Positions 11,101 through 22,595 are shown, counted from the stretch's first letter. The stretch is 64,000 bases of DNA from Adiantum capillus-veneris (GCA_014529385.2 CM043946.1:22896077-22960076), one strand, 5' to 3'. The notes: generated by a model not told the origin, from the letters alone. Translations and numbers: made by a program.

Positions 11101-13100
11101 CTAAAAAGACAAAGAGGATTGGATTCCACTTGTGAATGTGGGCCCATATCACTTCTTTTTGTATTAAAACGATGATACAATTTTGAAACTTATATAAAGG
11201 CACGAATAAGGGTTATTCAAGGCACCTTTTTTTTTCTATCTGTGCAAAACTCACCTAAAACTCACCTTTTTTTTCTCTGTGTGCAAAACTCACGCGTCCA
11301 TTAATTTATTTGTGGCCAAGATGCCTTCGGTATTTTTAACTTTAACGACTGCCATCTCAGTTAGACCCATCGCACACGTCGCCCGGCAAACAAGTTCCCC
11401 ACCAGCCTGACAGTCTCGCCTTGATTCCATCCACCACCCCTCAGCAATACTAAAGCATACGTGGAGCACGGCTTTCATCCAGTACCGGCTCCGCTACTTT
11501 CTGTCTCCCCCCCAAATTATCGCCATCCTAACTTTGACCTTTGAGTATGCATAGCTGAAGGCATCGAAGGCCAGTTCGGAGGTTTGCCGCAACAGCAGAA
11601 GCCCAATGATAACTTCCCACAGTGTCTCGATGCAAACTCTCACCTTCCACTATGAAGACCAGTTCGGAGCCTTCTCGTAGCAACGATCGTCCGTTTTGTT
11701 CTCCAGCAGCGCACGCGCGCATTTCGCTTCTCCCCTACAAAAAATCTTCGGCTCCCTCTCTCTCTCTAGTTCTCGTGATGCATGGCAGCGCTCTCTCCAC
11801 CTGCACTCCACTTGGAGTCTACCCCTTTTCCTCGTCAAAGCTAAGGAGGATCTCGTTAGATTCCCCCTAATTTGACGTGCTTGCAAGCTTAGGACCACAT
11901 ACTTGCAAGACCAAACAATTACAAAGAAGTCCTATGCGCAAACCGTGCCATGGGAGCCAAAAAGAATCACATAGGTCATCTAGACACACCTTCACAATAC
12001 CGGCCCGAACAAGCGAGGCGAGCTCTCACAATATGCGACTTAGAGCACGACACTAACATAAACTAGACTACATCAAGTTGAACAAATGTAGAGAGAAGAT
12101 ACATCTGACTATGAGGGGAGAGACGTTATTTCCATCATCGATGAGCCAACACGAGGATGCTACCATGGCCTGTCTATCTGCCACATGCCTCGGTCATGTC
12201 CTCCCATCGACTGCCACAAATTAAAATCACAAACAATAAATCCGTGAAAATCACTTGGACACCAGCATCAAAAGGTACCACTGTCACCCACAAGCTCTTG
12301 AAGTGAGCCAAGCCCCTTCCCAGGGAACGACACAGACCCTCGGCAATAGGACATAAGGAAACCCACACCACCAGTAACCAAGAAACAAAGATCCACATAC
12401 CAGGCCATTAAGGGGGTTAAGTAGATAGTAGAGTAGTTTACTTAATGGAGAGAGACAAATTTTCACACACGAGAGATTAGAGAGTGAGAGAGAGAGAGAG
12501 AGCATGATATACATGGTTCACCTAATGTGGGCTACATCCACGGGAAGGCAGCCACTCAATGGCTTTAGTACTTCAAACAAAAAGTATGTTACAAAGGGAT
12601 TATACCCTTAATAGGGCTCCCATCTTGCTTAACTCTCACCACCTCACATCAACTTCACAATGCACCACAATACATTTTGTCTGTATAGCATAGGCCTCCT
12701 TTTATAGGCCAAAAGGGCTGCCCTTTCTCGTGAGAGGCAGCCATTTGTAACCGTCCTTGTGTAGACAAGTCCAAGTTGGACTCTACAATGCACCCATGTG
12801 TGGCTGTCCTTGAGAAAACAAGTCCGTCTTGATATCGGACACCATCCATTGAATTTGGCCACTGGCCAACGGCCATTCACTTTAGAGCTCCGGCCATCAA
12901 CCATCTGCCAACCGAGCGACCATTTTTCGGACCACTTTCGGATCGTCGTCCCCCCCCCCCCCCGGCCATAATATTCTAGCAAAAAAGGAATATTTCGGCG
13001 GCTGGCCGTGGGAATTTTGAAATTTCGACGAGTGATTTTTCTTCACGCATGATGGCTTCTCCTCACAATGGGGACCTTACAAATGTCCGTTTTTAATACT
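11060..13100. repeat. segmental duplication, copy 2
   Basis: Matches 3340-4930 (see copy 1). An unrelated ~600-base block (about 11290-11900) sits between the duplicated flank and the LTR part. A run of about 14 C lies at 12951-12964. Confidence 0.75.
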
Positions 13101-13252
13101 GCAAGATGGATGGCGCTTTGACTATCACTATATAAGACACAATTGTGTTGCTTGTATCCAAGCTCCTCTAAGAATCTGAGAAGCCACATAATATCTTTGC
13201 TTGCCCCTCTCATTGCTACATACTCTGCTTCCGTGCTAGAAAGTGAGACCAC
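13043..13252 (-). pseudogene. copia RNase H fragment
   Basis: The translation shows the hallmark SSTEAEYVA (catalytic Glu) and then [11 protein letters not shown] (catalytic Asp), typical of Ty1/copia RNase H. The frame then runs into LTR sequence, so the C-terminal end is lost. Confidence 0.8.
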
Positions 13253-13607
13253 TTTTTGAAGCTTTGAAGCCCAACTTACTGCTATGCCTCCAACTGCGAA
13301 GACATAGCCAGTAGTGCTCTTTCGAGTACCTTGTCACTTGCCATATCTGTATTAGCATACCCTTGCAAGAAAATATTAGTGTCTCCAGAATACAAAGCAT
13401 TTGTTTTTGTCCCTTTTAGTATCCACTTCACAACTTGTCAGTGCTCTTTACCTGGGTAGTCCATGAATTTACTCACAACTCCCACTGCATGTGCAATATC
13501 TGGCCTTGTCTAGACCATAGCATACATTAGAGAACCTATCGCTGTAGCATATGGAACTTTAGACATATAGGCTATCTCCTCTTGTGTCTTTGTACACATA
13601 TCCTTGG

Positions 13608-14085
13608 TTAGTTTAAAGCGACTAGCCAAAGGTGTAGAAACCGATTTTGCATCTTGCATTCAAAACTTTCTAGTACCTTCTTGATATAATCCTCTTGAGA
13701 TAGCTTTATTGTCTTCTTCATCCCGTCCCTTGATATCTTCATACCAAGTATTCTCTTTGCATCACCTATATCTTTCATGGAAAAATATTTGGACAGCTCC
13801 TCTTTTAGGTCTTTGATGTCTTGCATGTTAACACTTGCAATTAGCATGTCATCAACATACAACATTAGGATGATGAACTTCCCATCTCCCAAATTCTTTG
13901 TGTAGACACAATGATCTGAGTTGCATCTTCTGAATCCGTGGGTCCAGCATCCATCGATCAAACTTCAAGTACCACTGTCTTGATGCTTGCTTTAGACCAT
14001 ACAAGCTTTTTTTTAATCTGCAAAGCATTTTCTCTTTACCCTTTACTTCATACCCCTTTGATTGAAGCATGTAAATTTCCCCCAA
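13608..14085 (-). pseudogene. copia reverse transcriptase fragment
   Basis: Two overlapping frames cover RT. The upstream one has KKSLYGLKQASRQWY; the downstream one has LMLYVDDMLIA with the catalytic YVDD box, then a DIGDAKRILGM motif and LSQEDYI, all standard copia RT landmarks. A frameshift separates them near 13900-13960. The region between RT and the RNase H fragment (13260-13600) also translates as copia pol, with stops. Confidence 0.85.
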
Positions 14086-14237
14086 ACATTAGAATGAACC
14101 AATTCAAGTTTTTTATTTTTCCTTTCATTTCTTGCTTTTCGAAATTTTACCCTCTTTTGTTTACCGTAAACACAATTTTCACAAAACTCTAAATCCACTT
14201 CTTTTAAACCTGGTAGAAGATTCTTTGATTGAAGGAT

Positions 14238-14468
14238 TCACATTCCTTTGGCACTCACATGCCCAAGCTGGTAGTGCCACACCGCACTATCAACTTCTAT
14301 AGCCATTGCACAAGTTGAAGGTTGCGTACTAATAGTACACAAGTAAAGTGTACTAACCTTTTCTGCTTTGGAAAAACCACCAAAGTTCCCTTTGAAATCT
14401 TCCAACATTTGTGTTTGAGGATTGACCAAATGGGCACCCACCTGGCCAGACACATAGCCGGACACCAC
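14238..14468 (-). pseudogene. copia GAG-pre-integrase fragment
   Basis: The end of this frame reads AVWHYQLGHVSAKGM, the W/LWH..LGH...GM signature of the His-containing pre-integrase zinc region. The rest of integrase is absent: the following sequence goes almost directly to RT. Confidence 0.65.
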
Positions 14469-14599
14469 ATTTGTAGTTTATTGTTTTGTCGAGCTAGTGT
14501 AGTGATACTCTATGTAAATCCTGATTCTAGAGTAGCAGGTCAATTCCTTGAGTTGTAATTCTGTCATGACAATTGTAAAGGTCCATGTGAACCGGCCAC

Positions 14600-15343
14600 T
14601 GGCCATTTACAATGTCCTAGGCATAAAGGTCAATAACTTTAATGTGAAAGAAGGCTTATCGTTAGGGAAGTAGGAAACTCTTAAAATGTACACTCAAGCT
14701 ACGAATATGCTCCAACATGTAATCATCGCAATTAATAATTGGATAATCCATTTTTCAGTTTTGAAACTTGCATTGTGTTCCTCTTTCCACGCTCTTTCAG
14801 TTAAGTGTAGGCATTGTCAGTTTTGTTGAGGTTCGCGACTACACGCTAGTGAGTCTAATCTTCATATTTGAGTGCTTAAATCATTGTTCTTAGTCGTTTT
14901 GACCATAGGAGAGTGTTCCTAGACCATAGGGCGACCTTTCCAGATAGTTTTGTTGCAGTTTTCAGAACCTTTTTCATGATGGATCGTGATTTTGGTACCT
15001 TGTTGGATTGCGAAGAGACTTGGTAGGATTGTGTCCCTAGGTGTCCTAGACCTCCTCCTAAAGTTTTGTTACAATTTGAGTCCGTTTGAGTGCCGAAATG
15101 GCGTGATGACCTAGGGTTGTGAGAAAGGATATAAACAAATTTCCCTGATCATTGAACGTTGGTTTGCTTGTTGAGTTGGTGTGTTTGTTGAGATCGTCTC
15201 CATGCCCCATCTGAGTCACTTCCTTGAGTATTGCCATTATGTTAGTGCCATATCACTATGCTACAGACGTCCGTCGTCGCGGAGACCCGCTAACATTGGC
15301 GCAAGCTTTCATCTTGGCTATACCTGACTCAATTTGGAGTTTT
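14600..15343. other. non-coding stretch before copia LTR
   Basis: AT-rich sequence without recognised coding, ending at the start of a copia LTR. Confidence 0.5.
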
Positions 15344-15565
15344 TGTTACCATATACATGTGGTAGTGATGTGTGTGAACACACAAGGACCGGGGCATTTT
15401 TTTCCCTTTAGGAGGTTTTTTTCCCCGTGCATTGTATATACGCCCATCACCCTAGGGCTATCCATCTTTCGATTACACACTAAGTAATACGATCTCTATT
15501 GTGTGCCTTGAGCTTCCTTTGTCTTCTCCAAGCTTTGTGCATTTCTCTGCAACCGTAATCCAACA
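15344..15565 (+). repeat. copia 5' LTR
   Basis: TG...CA ends, followed two bases later by the initiator tRNA-Met-type primer site. Several small indels relative to the other copies make it one of the more diverged LTRs of the family here. Confidence 0.9.
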
Positions 15566-15890
15566 ATTGGTATCAGAGCAGGTTGCGTCCTCTCGGCCTT
15601 AATCGCCAGTAGCTCCAGCACACGCTGCTCATTTTCTCCGATTGTAGTGAGATTTGGCGAGTGTTTTCAAGTCGATAATTTTTTTTTATTCAAGCTCATT
15701 GCGGCCTCCGTTTCCACTACAGGCAGTACTGACAGACTATTTCGTCATTTTGTGCAGAATTTCTGTCAGTGCCGATTTTTGCATAACAGGTGCCTTACAG
15801 TCTTCTACAGTTTGTGCTATATAGCACGTGTTGTTCCCGCTTTGTTTCTCCTCTTTTCGAGCAGCTATCACATCGGGTGCAACATTTACC

Positions 15891-16128
15891 ATGGCTGACA
15901 ACAACACAGATGTGTTCAAGATGTTTGCTGCAAAGGACAGATTGGATGGGGACAATTACCCTATGTGGGCTTACATGATGCAACATGTTCTTGTGTCAAA
16001 GGGCGTCTAGAATATTGTGCAGGGTTAATGATGTACGTCCTGGTTTTGAGGATGTAGGCGATGTTGAGGATGTGGCAGGTCTTGCTGCAAGGATTGTTGC
16101 TATTAGAGTTAATTTGCCTACGGTAGAA
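15891..16128 (+). pseudogene. copia gag N-terminal fragment
   Basis: Starts at ACCATGG with the residues MADNNTDVFKMFAAKDRLDG seen in the other copies. TAG at 16008-16010 replaces the Trp codon that follows VSKGV in the 38.9-kb copy. A frameshift follows, and the frame ends at the junction. It is non-functional. Confidence 0.85.
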
Positions 16129-17114
16129 GAATCTCCGAGGGAGTCTCCATTTGTGATAAGGTCGGTTGTTTAGCCTTTCTTGTATCCAAGAATCTCATGA
16201 GACCCGTTGAAGGCATGTTGATTCCCTTGTTCTGTCTCTCTAACTCAATGAACCTATGGATGACCTCACAAACTCTTTGTTGTTGATCCTCCACACTAGT
16301 AGCGCCCATTGTGGCTTGTAGGACATCTAACCAACCCACGTGATAGGTGTGACCTATGTATAGGTCGGTCAGAGTTTCCGTTTGTAGTTCGTACTCCCAG
16401 TTCTCATTTAGGAACACTCCATCTAGGATTGAGGTGCTAGGGGTGTCCTTTGAGCTAGATGCAATGTTGCTTTCTAGGGGTTGGCCCTTAGCGGTTGCTA
16501 AGTCAGGAGCAGTCGATTGCTCTCTTAGCAAGGATATTGACATAGGGGGTTTCGCTTTTAACTCTCTTCGTTGCTTCACCTTACGTAAGCTCTCGACTTC
16601 CTTTTCCCTCGCTGCAAGGATATATCGCTCAACCTCTTGCACTTCGGCAAGGCTTCTACCATCGGGTAATATGACCTCGGAGGGAAAGAACTCTGAAGAG
16701 TCAGGAGGTGCAGTGAATGAAGTATTCACATGCACATTCTCTAAGGGCATAGGGTCTACATTGGTCACAAATGGAGAATTTAGTTCCCCACCCCCCTCAT
16801 TGACATCATTAGCTCCATGTTCGGAGCGAGTGGCTCTACTAAAGGTTTCCTTCAGGCGGCTAAGCACGCTCGGCCCGGACCGCGGGCCCATGGCATGCAT
16901 GTCTTGGCTTGAGCTATCGGAGCATTGGGAAACCCTCCATGACCTCGTAGTCAGAGGAAGAGTCACTAGCCGCTATGTTCGGGTCTTGGTTTGTACTACC
17001 TTGGGTCCCCGCCAAGGGCCCGGAACCTAAAGTAGGTGGATATTGAGAACTTGCGTAAATCGAAATTCTCTCTAGTTGGTCCGTCTCTAGCACATGACCA
17101 GAGCGCAGATGCAT
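16118..17114 (-). pseudogene. gypsy-family gag N-terminal region
   Basis: Begins MHLRSGHVLETDQLERISIY and contains a Ser/Asp-rich segment (SDSSSDYEVMEGFP), LSRLKETFSRATRSEHG, ILPDGRSLAEVQEVERYI, and a basic stretch after it. A frameshift near 16920-16965 splits it into two frames. Closely similar proteins are encoded at 40757-41535 (minus) and 52163 onward (plus). The true gag fold comes later in the full copy; this is the upstream, probably disordered, part. Confidence 0.8.
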
Positions 17115-17913
17115 GTGCCTTTGGCACCCTACAAGCGTCGGCCAATAACCTCGAAGGTTAACCGCTTACTTTTTGAAGCGTCCGTTTTCACTCGTGTTTT
17201 TTACGTTTTTAATGTTTTTTAATGTTTGATTTTTTTGATTAAAGCGTGTGATAGCTCGAAACGAGCGTATCACTTAGAGAGTCGCTGTGTGCTTTACATC
17301 ACAATTTTCGGGCATCTGAAGTTCCGTTGGTCCTCAAAAGATCGATTTTTAGCTACGTGTGAAGCTAAAATTCATAATTTTAAAAGGCGACTGAGGCCTA
17401 GGCCTGAGCGTGAGCTTGGGCTTGGGTCTGGGAGATATTCCCGATCCCGGTCCTACCTTAAATTTTTTTAATTAATTTTTTTTTCTTTTTTATAAAAGGA
17501 TAAGGTCGCCGCGGCCAGCGCGAGAGCAAACACACACTCTATCTACCTACTTCTAACTAATACACCTACTGTTACACACTAACACACTCTATTAGCTCTC
17601 ACAGATCTACTTCCTACTTACTGTACACAAAAAACTAACAACGTTAATACATAGAGAATAAACACAGTAAGTAGGAACCTTTGAAAACTCTATTAACAAA
17701 GAAAACTAACAACCTTAATACACAGAGAATAAACACGGTACCTTTGAAAACTCCATTAACAAAAAAAATACACAATACAACACCAAATCCTTCTTCTCAA
17801 CACACACACACACTCCTTCCCTACCTTTCCTACAATTGAAATTGCACCACAAAGAAAGCACACAGTGCCATTCAAGCTTAGTGTATGGCATTCCCCAACA
17901 ACGGTGCCAAAAA
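17115..17913 (-). other. gypsy B leader and primer-binding region
   Basis: Between LTR and gag. Minus-strand sequence after the LTR reads TTTTTGGCACCG followed by TTGTTGGGGAA, a mutated form of the tRNA-Asp-type primer site. The leader has a palindrome AGGCCTAGGCCT at 17394-17405 next to GGGCTT repeats. Confidence 0.75.
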
Positions 17914-18150
17914 TGTGCGCGTATGTCGCACGTGTCAATGCAAGGAACTTGTCGATACACCGCTTGCGAGCCACAAATGGCTCCAAGCACACAACAAGCC
18001 TAAACTAGCAATCTCAAAGATGGCGTTGGTGTGTCACTCACCACTCTACGCTTCCTTTCGTGGAGGATTCCTCGCCGCGAAGAAGAGGGAGACGTCGCTA
18101 CGCCGCACTCAACCGCCTCGCCACCGTCGTGCCGCCGCAATGCTTGATCG

Positions 18151-18187
<37 letters not shown>

Positions 18188-18501
18188 ACACACACACACA
18201 CACAAGGAGATGGAGAAGAAGAAGATGGAGATGGAGCAAGAGCACTCTTCAATTGCACAAATGAGAGAATGAGTGAATTTTATGTTTAGTTGACTTTTAT
18301 ATGAGGTCACCCCATTCACACTTGGGCGCCCATGCTTAGCCAACTAATCCCATGAATGTTCCAGTTAGAGTGCGCCTCTCATCGGCGATCACTCTTACCC
18401 TTTTTCTATTGGACAGACAAGCCCGATACCTAACTCTACCAAGTAAATAATACAACATCCGTCGTAGGTGATATGGTGTCCGTGAGCCGTGAGGGTTAAC
18501 A
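17914..18501 (-). repeat. gypsy B 5' LTR
   Basis: 588 bp; minus-strand ends are TGTTAACCCTCACGGCTCAC and ...GCGCACA. It includes a (CT)n/(CA)n microsatellite at 18148-18203 and a CATATAAAAGTCAA TATA-like motif near 18290. It matches the LTRs at 47409, 50736 and 59120. Confidence 0.9.
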
Positions 18502-18685
18502 ATGACACTTTTGTACTTTGTGTCATTTTCTCATTGCATGACAAAAAGTTGAACTACTCTCATGATTTTGTTGTAGCTTCACAAAACAATGCTCTCTACT
18601 TTGCACATTGGGACAATACGCCTACTCAATGAACAAGTCAATAGTCTAATTAGTTAATTTTTGTATTTTCTATGAATACCATCTA

Positions 18686-18731
<46 letters not shown>

Positions 18732-19127
18732 CATATACATACACATACATACATATATAGGAGAATTCCAAACTCCGAGCAAACCTTTCTGAGCAATCAT
18801 AAAAACAAGCAAAACCCAACAAGATACATATAGAACTTAAATCATAAAAACTTGCCCAAGGTGATTGTCGCATCATTCCATCTACCAATACACTTAATCG
18901 TTAATGACCCAACTTGAAGAAATGGAAGATTGCCACATTTGTTGTGAATGCAAAAGGAAGGCTTTGATATACTACAGAAGCAAAGAAAGAGGCCCTCCAC
19001 CTGTAGCTACACAATCACACATGCGATGTCTGTGATTACTGAAGCACACATTGGATTTCTGAAGCACACATTGGATTCCTGAACCTTGACTTTATACTGC
19101 AACCATCACAAACTCCTCTTTGAAGGG
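18502..19127. other. intergenic stretch with (TA)n repeat
   Basis: Non-coding. It contains a (TA)n/(TACATA)n microsatellite at about 18688-18758. Its right part is probably the 3' untranslated region of the Misato homologue. Confidence 0.5.
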
Positions 19128-19505
19128 TCATTCCGAATCTGATGCCAACTCTCTCGTTGTGCTCTCATATGCAGGAGCACTATTAGCTATTATCTCGCTA
19201 AGATCCCTGACTTCATCTTTCTGTAGATTCCACCTTTCCAGGATCTGCCAGCCCAAGGAACCTCCACTAGGATGTTGAAGATTGCGCAGCCGCTTCTCGA
19301 GGTATGGCAGGATAGCTACACTCGTACAGAGCTTGGTGGCTATAGGTATGGATGAAATGTCTGATTTACATTTCGTCTGTTGCACTTCGGAAGCAACCAA
19401 AGGAGTAAATATGTCCGGAAATGGCAAAGGGACATCAAGAGGGCAAAGGGAAGCAGACACTCGATAAAATGGGGTGCGCTTTCTAGTGTAAAAATTTACA
19501 AAGTC
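19128..19505 (-). CDS. Misato homologue, last coding exon
   Basis: Misato (DML1) is a tubulin/FtsZ-related protein conserved in eukaryotes and linked to mitochondrial morphology and division. This exon follows a CAG acceptor, stays open for 125 codons and ends in TAA. It contains SLCPLDVPLPFPDIF, SIPIATKLCTS, ILPYLEKRLRNLQ, a KDEVRDLSE segment and an acidic ASDSE terminus, in the order I know from plant Misato C-termini. An intron of 127 bp separates it from the preceding exon, in matching phase. It is well preserved, with no internal stop. Identification comes from remembered family motifs, not a search. Confidence 0.72.
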   Translation of the reverse strand, partial: DFVNFYTRKRTPFYRVSASLCPLDVPLPFPDIFTPLVASEVQQTKCKSDISSIPIATKLCTSVAILPYLEKRLRNLQHPSGGSLGWQILERWNLQKDEVRDLSEIIANSAPAYESTTRELASDSE

Positions 19506-19632
19506 CTGTGGTAAGGGAGGGCTGCTGGATCTGAATATACCACCTCATTGTTAGCCTGTTACTGATAAAAATCGTGCTACACAATATTATGCAAGAGCAT
19601 ACATGGAGCTGAAAAGTAATAACACTATTTAC

Positions 19633-19710
19633 CTTTGATGAGGAGCCCTGAAGAACCACTACATATGAAGCTAGCTGATCATCGGTTTCAATCACACCAG
19701 GTAGTAGTGG
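19633..19710 (-). CDS. Misato homologue, small internal exon
   Basis: A 26-codon exon (PLLPGVIETDDQLASYVVVL near its start) bounded by a TTCTAG acceptor and a GTAAAT donor. It joins both neighbours in phase 0. In-frame stops lie just outside both edges, which supports the boundaries. Confidence 0.6.
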
Positions 19711-19796
19711 CTAGAACCTTGAGAAATCGACAGCTTCATGCTTCTCTCGACCTACAGAAAAATGCTATCCATTCAGCTGGTAGCTCTAAGCTTTAC

Positions 19797-20092
19797 GGAC
19801 CGCCTTTGTTGATGTGAACGTCTGCCTTTTTGCAAAACCCAACCACAAGAGACAAGACCTGGTATATGCGGTGATAGCATTGCCAACTGCATGAGTGGCA
19901 CCCGTCTCCCCATCCAACCTAACAAGACCTCGACCAAGCTTTCCATGTCCATAGCTCTTGTACACACCGTATTTGATGGATCCCCAGAAGAAATCTCTAT
20001 CCGTAAAGGTAGAGTGATGCAGCTAACTGCAGTCGCATATACTGCACTGGTATGAAAGTGTTTTGAATCATCAACCGCCAAGTATTTTGACA
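19797..20092 (-). CDS. Misato homologue, internal exon
   Basis: Reads KHFHTSAVYATAVSCITLPL, the best match to the plant Misato core, then RAMDMESLVEVLLGWMG and a basic end before a GTAAAG donor. The upstream boundary (about 20092) is uncertain because the acceptor is weak; an in-frame TGA lies just upstream. I did not find exons for the remaining N-terminal two thirds between here and the pseudokinase gene, so the gene is either split by long introns or a 3' fragment. Confidence 0.6.
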
Positions 20093-20539
20093 CTTTCACA
20101 AGCATCCAGAGTCAAAATAGATCCTCCATAGTCAAATTTGCTCACCAGTTGTCACCTCTGCTAACTTGGTTGAATGTAAGCACCGTGCAGAGTAAAACAA
20201 AAAAGGACGTGAATTCAATGTATTGCATTGCGTTGCAGGAATCACAATGCTCCCAACCGCCGAAAACCCAGTTTGGAATTTGGCAGCATGAGCCCAGTCT
20301 CCTCCATCTTTTGGACTTATAAAATTGACCGTAGCACCACCAAAGAATAAGCAAGGAATGGGTACGTACCAAGATATACATTAGAACTGTCAGCATGGGC
20401 CGCAAGTTATTGTAAATAACACAGGCCAAAACTTGCATGAGAGCACCAACTTAAGAATATGCGAACTGCTAGACCAGCAAGAGTCTGAATGCTCATCGCC
20501 AATTTCACCTCTTGCATTGCCCTGCGTTGCAGATAAATA

Positions 20540-20860
20540 CAGAAGATCTCGCGCTACGTCTCTCTTTCATGCACTCCTCTCTCTATCTCTCTATATATAT
20601 ATATGTATATATAAAAACTCTCTGTAGGAGTCCACGCCGGCGTGGACTCCTTCAAAGAGTTTTTTTCACCTCCCATGTTTCTCACAGAGGATTTCGAAGA
20701 TCGCGCTACGTTTCTCTCGCATCCCAGAGATCACTCTCCCATTCACTCCTCTCTCTCTCTATCTCTATAAAAACAAACTCTCTGAAGGACCCCACGCCGG
20801 CGCGGGCTCGTTCAGAGAGTTTTTTTTATAGAGATAGAGAGAGAAAGAGTGAATTCACAT
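20540..20860 (+). repeat. tandem pair of GCCGGC-centred hairpins
   Basis: A ~150-bp unit (GCGCTACGT, a CT-rich part, then a palindrome) occurs twice. The first palindrome is at about 20612-20664, centred on CCACGCCGGCGTGG. The second is at about 20755-20855, centred on ACGCCGGCGCG, with arms extending into CTCTCTATCTCTATAAAAA and its complement. They look like foldback (MITE-like) sequences. Confidence 0.75.
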
Positions 20861-20917
20861 GCTTTAAATCACCGTCTCAATGCATACATTTGCGCTCATT
20901 CCTGCATTAAACAAAAA

Positions 20918-20919
<2 letters not shown>

Positions 20920-21006
<87 letters not shown>
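20920..21006. repeat. (GT)n then (GA)n compound microsatellite
   Basis: About 57 bases of GT pass directly into about 30 bases of GA. Confidence 0.98.
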
Positions 21007-21008
<2 letters not shown>

Positions 21009-21305
21009 AGTTCACATACTTTAGTGGTTGCCTATTTGTGTGCAACCGACAACCGACCGTGTTATATTCTGTGAGAACTACGAACAGTTGTATAATTAAG
21101 TAAATATAGTGTCTCAATTTGTGAGAACCTAAAAAAGTACATCACGAGTGTTAATTTACTTGTCGTGGTCTACGATTCCCAATCTGCTCCATCTCCGTGC
21201 CTAGGAGGCGTAGGGTCGCAACTGGTTGCACCCTTTTTTTTCTCAATTTCTCATCTGATTGGCAACCAATTGGGAAATGAGCCTTCACCTAAACTGGCTC
21301 AGAGA

Positions 21306-21516
21306 ACTCTGAAAACTCAAAGAGCTCTTTCTATAAAAAAACTCTCTAAAAGAGTCTGTGCCAGCACTCAAAGAGCTCTTTCTAAAAAAAAACTCTCTAA
21401 AAGAGTCCGTGCCAGCACTCAAAGAGCTCTTTCTAAAAGATATTCTTTGAAAGAGTCTGTGCCGGCACAGACTCTTTTAGAGAGTTTTTAGAGAGAGAGA
21501 GAGAGAGAGAGAGAGA
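21306..21516 (+). repeat. three tandem 60-bp units ending in a hairpin
   Basis: A unit starting ACTCAAAGAGCTCTTTCTA occurs three times (about 21316, 21375 and 21417). The last unit runs into a palindrome centred on GTGCCGGCAC, then TTTTAGAGAGTTTTT and a (GA)n run. Arms are related to the hairpins at 20.6-20.85 kb. Confidence 0.75.
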
Positions 21517-22548
21517 TCTAAGAATCTCCTCTCACTGGTGGATGGACATGGCATATCTTGGTTTGGCAGGTCCCTATGGTCTCCAAAACAATGCATTGTC
21601 AATACAATGCAATTCTTTCCCTCATCCAGCTAGCAAAGATCCCGGGGCGGTCACTTATCAAAAGCTTCCTATATCACGTGCGTTCAAGAGGTTATTAATA
21701 ATACCTCAATATACATACTATATTTACACTACATGCCTATTTAGAAAACCTCCACCCCCTCTGTATGTATACATTTTGATCTTTTAATAATCCTCTCCGG
21801 TTAACTCATGTGATAGCATACACATTCTAAAAAGTGACCGCCCCGGGGCAAAGATTTCCATACCACCTTATAGATCTTGAGTAGACACGCACAAACTCAA
21901 AAGAGATTGAATTTGTTGCAACCAAATTAAGGCCTTCTTGACATCTACTAGTTTTTTTCAAACGATGATCCAAATTGGAAAGGAGCCAAATATTTAATCT
22001 AATTTGTGAAAGAAGTTGTTCAATTGATACATGAAGCGGGATATACGTTGTGAAATTTTGATGCCACCCTCATATTACAAAGGCCAAAGTTGAGTCCACA
22101 TAAGGAGGCCCTAAAGTTGAACCTCTGTGAGATGCTTGTCATAGATCTTTAGTAGTTAATATCAAGGCCAGTACCCATGAAAATGTGGATAGCTTAGGAT
22201 AGAATCATATCATTGCTTCCCACATTGTTGTGTTATCAATGAAGAAATAAGCAAACAAATGTATAGTAAAGGTTCGTAGGCTTTAATGGCTACAAATGTA
22301 TAGTAAAGGTTTGTAGGCTTTAATGGTTACTCATGTTTACCAGCTATTTATTGATTAAATAATGATTGAATGAAAGAGAGTCCGACTGACACCATCAGAG
22401 ACTAGCAATGGTGCTAACATTTATTGTTTGGGTTTAGAGAAAGCTCTCTCTATAGAAGAAGTATACATATACTTGAGCAACTCACTTAATAACTTTGCTC
22501 GGTTTTGAGCTTGCTCGGATAAGTTCACTCGATGTTTGGTAGAACTCC

Positions 22549-22595
<47 letters not shown>

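Larger units (their letters stand above)
11904..14590 (-). mobile_element. truncated copia retrotransposon (LTR, RNase H, RT, pre-integrase)
   Basis: Read on the minus strand the order is GAG-pre-integrase, reverse transcriptase, RNase H, then an LTR piece homologous to that at 3706-4943. Most of integrase is missing between about 14238 and 14085. The RNase H frame is cut near the residues SQSAIHLA and joined directly to an internal point of the LTR near 13100, so the pol end, PPT and LTR start are deleted. This is a different copia family from the elements at 15, 32, 38 and 42 kb. Confidence 0.75.
15344..16128 (+). mobile_element. copia 5' half (LTR, PBS, start of gag), truncated
   Basis: A 222-bp LTR (15344-15565) starts TGTTACCATATACATGTGG and ends CCAACA. 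The primer site TGGTATCAGAGC follows at 15568. It belongs to the same family as the elements at 31961, 38311 and 42439. After the first part of gag it stops at a sharp junction (16128-16135) with a gypsy element in the opposite orientation. Confidence 0.9.
16129..18501 (-). mobile_element. gypsy B 5' half (LTR, PBS, leader, gag start), truncated
   Basis: On the minus strand: LTR 18501 to 17914, a primer site directly after it, a ~0.8-kb leader, then a gag-like frame from 17114. The element ends abruptly at the copia junction. It belongs to the same family as gypsy A (40757-47993) and the full element at 50736-59716. Confidence 0.85.

Noticed and set aside
16356-17030. 224-aa plus-strand ORF over gypsy B gag
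   Set aside because: It is antisense to the gag frame that is conserved in gypsy A and C; the plus-strand frame is not conserved in the other copies at protein level.
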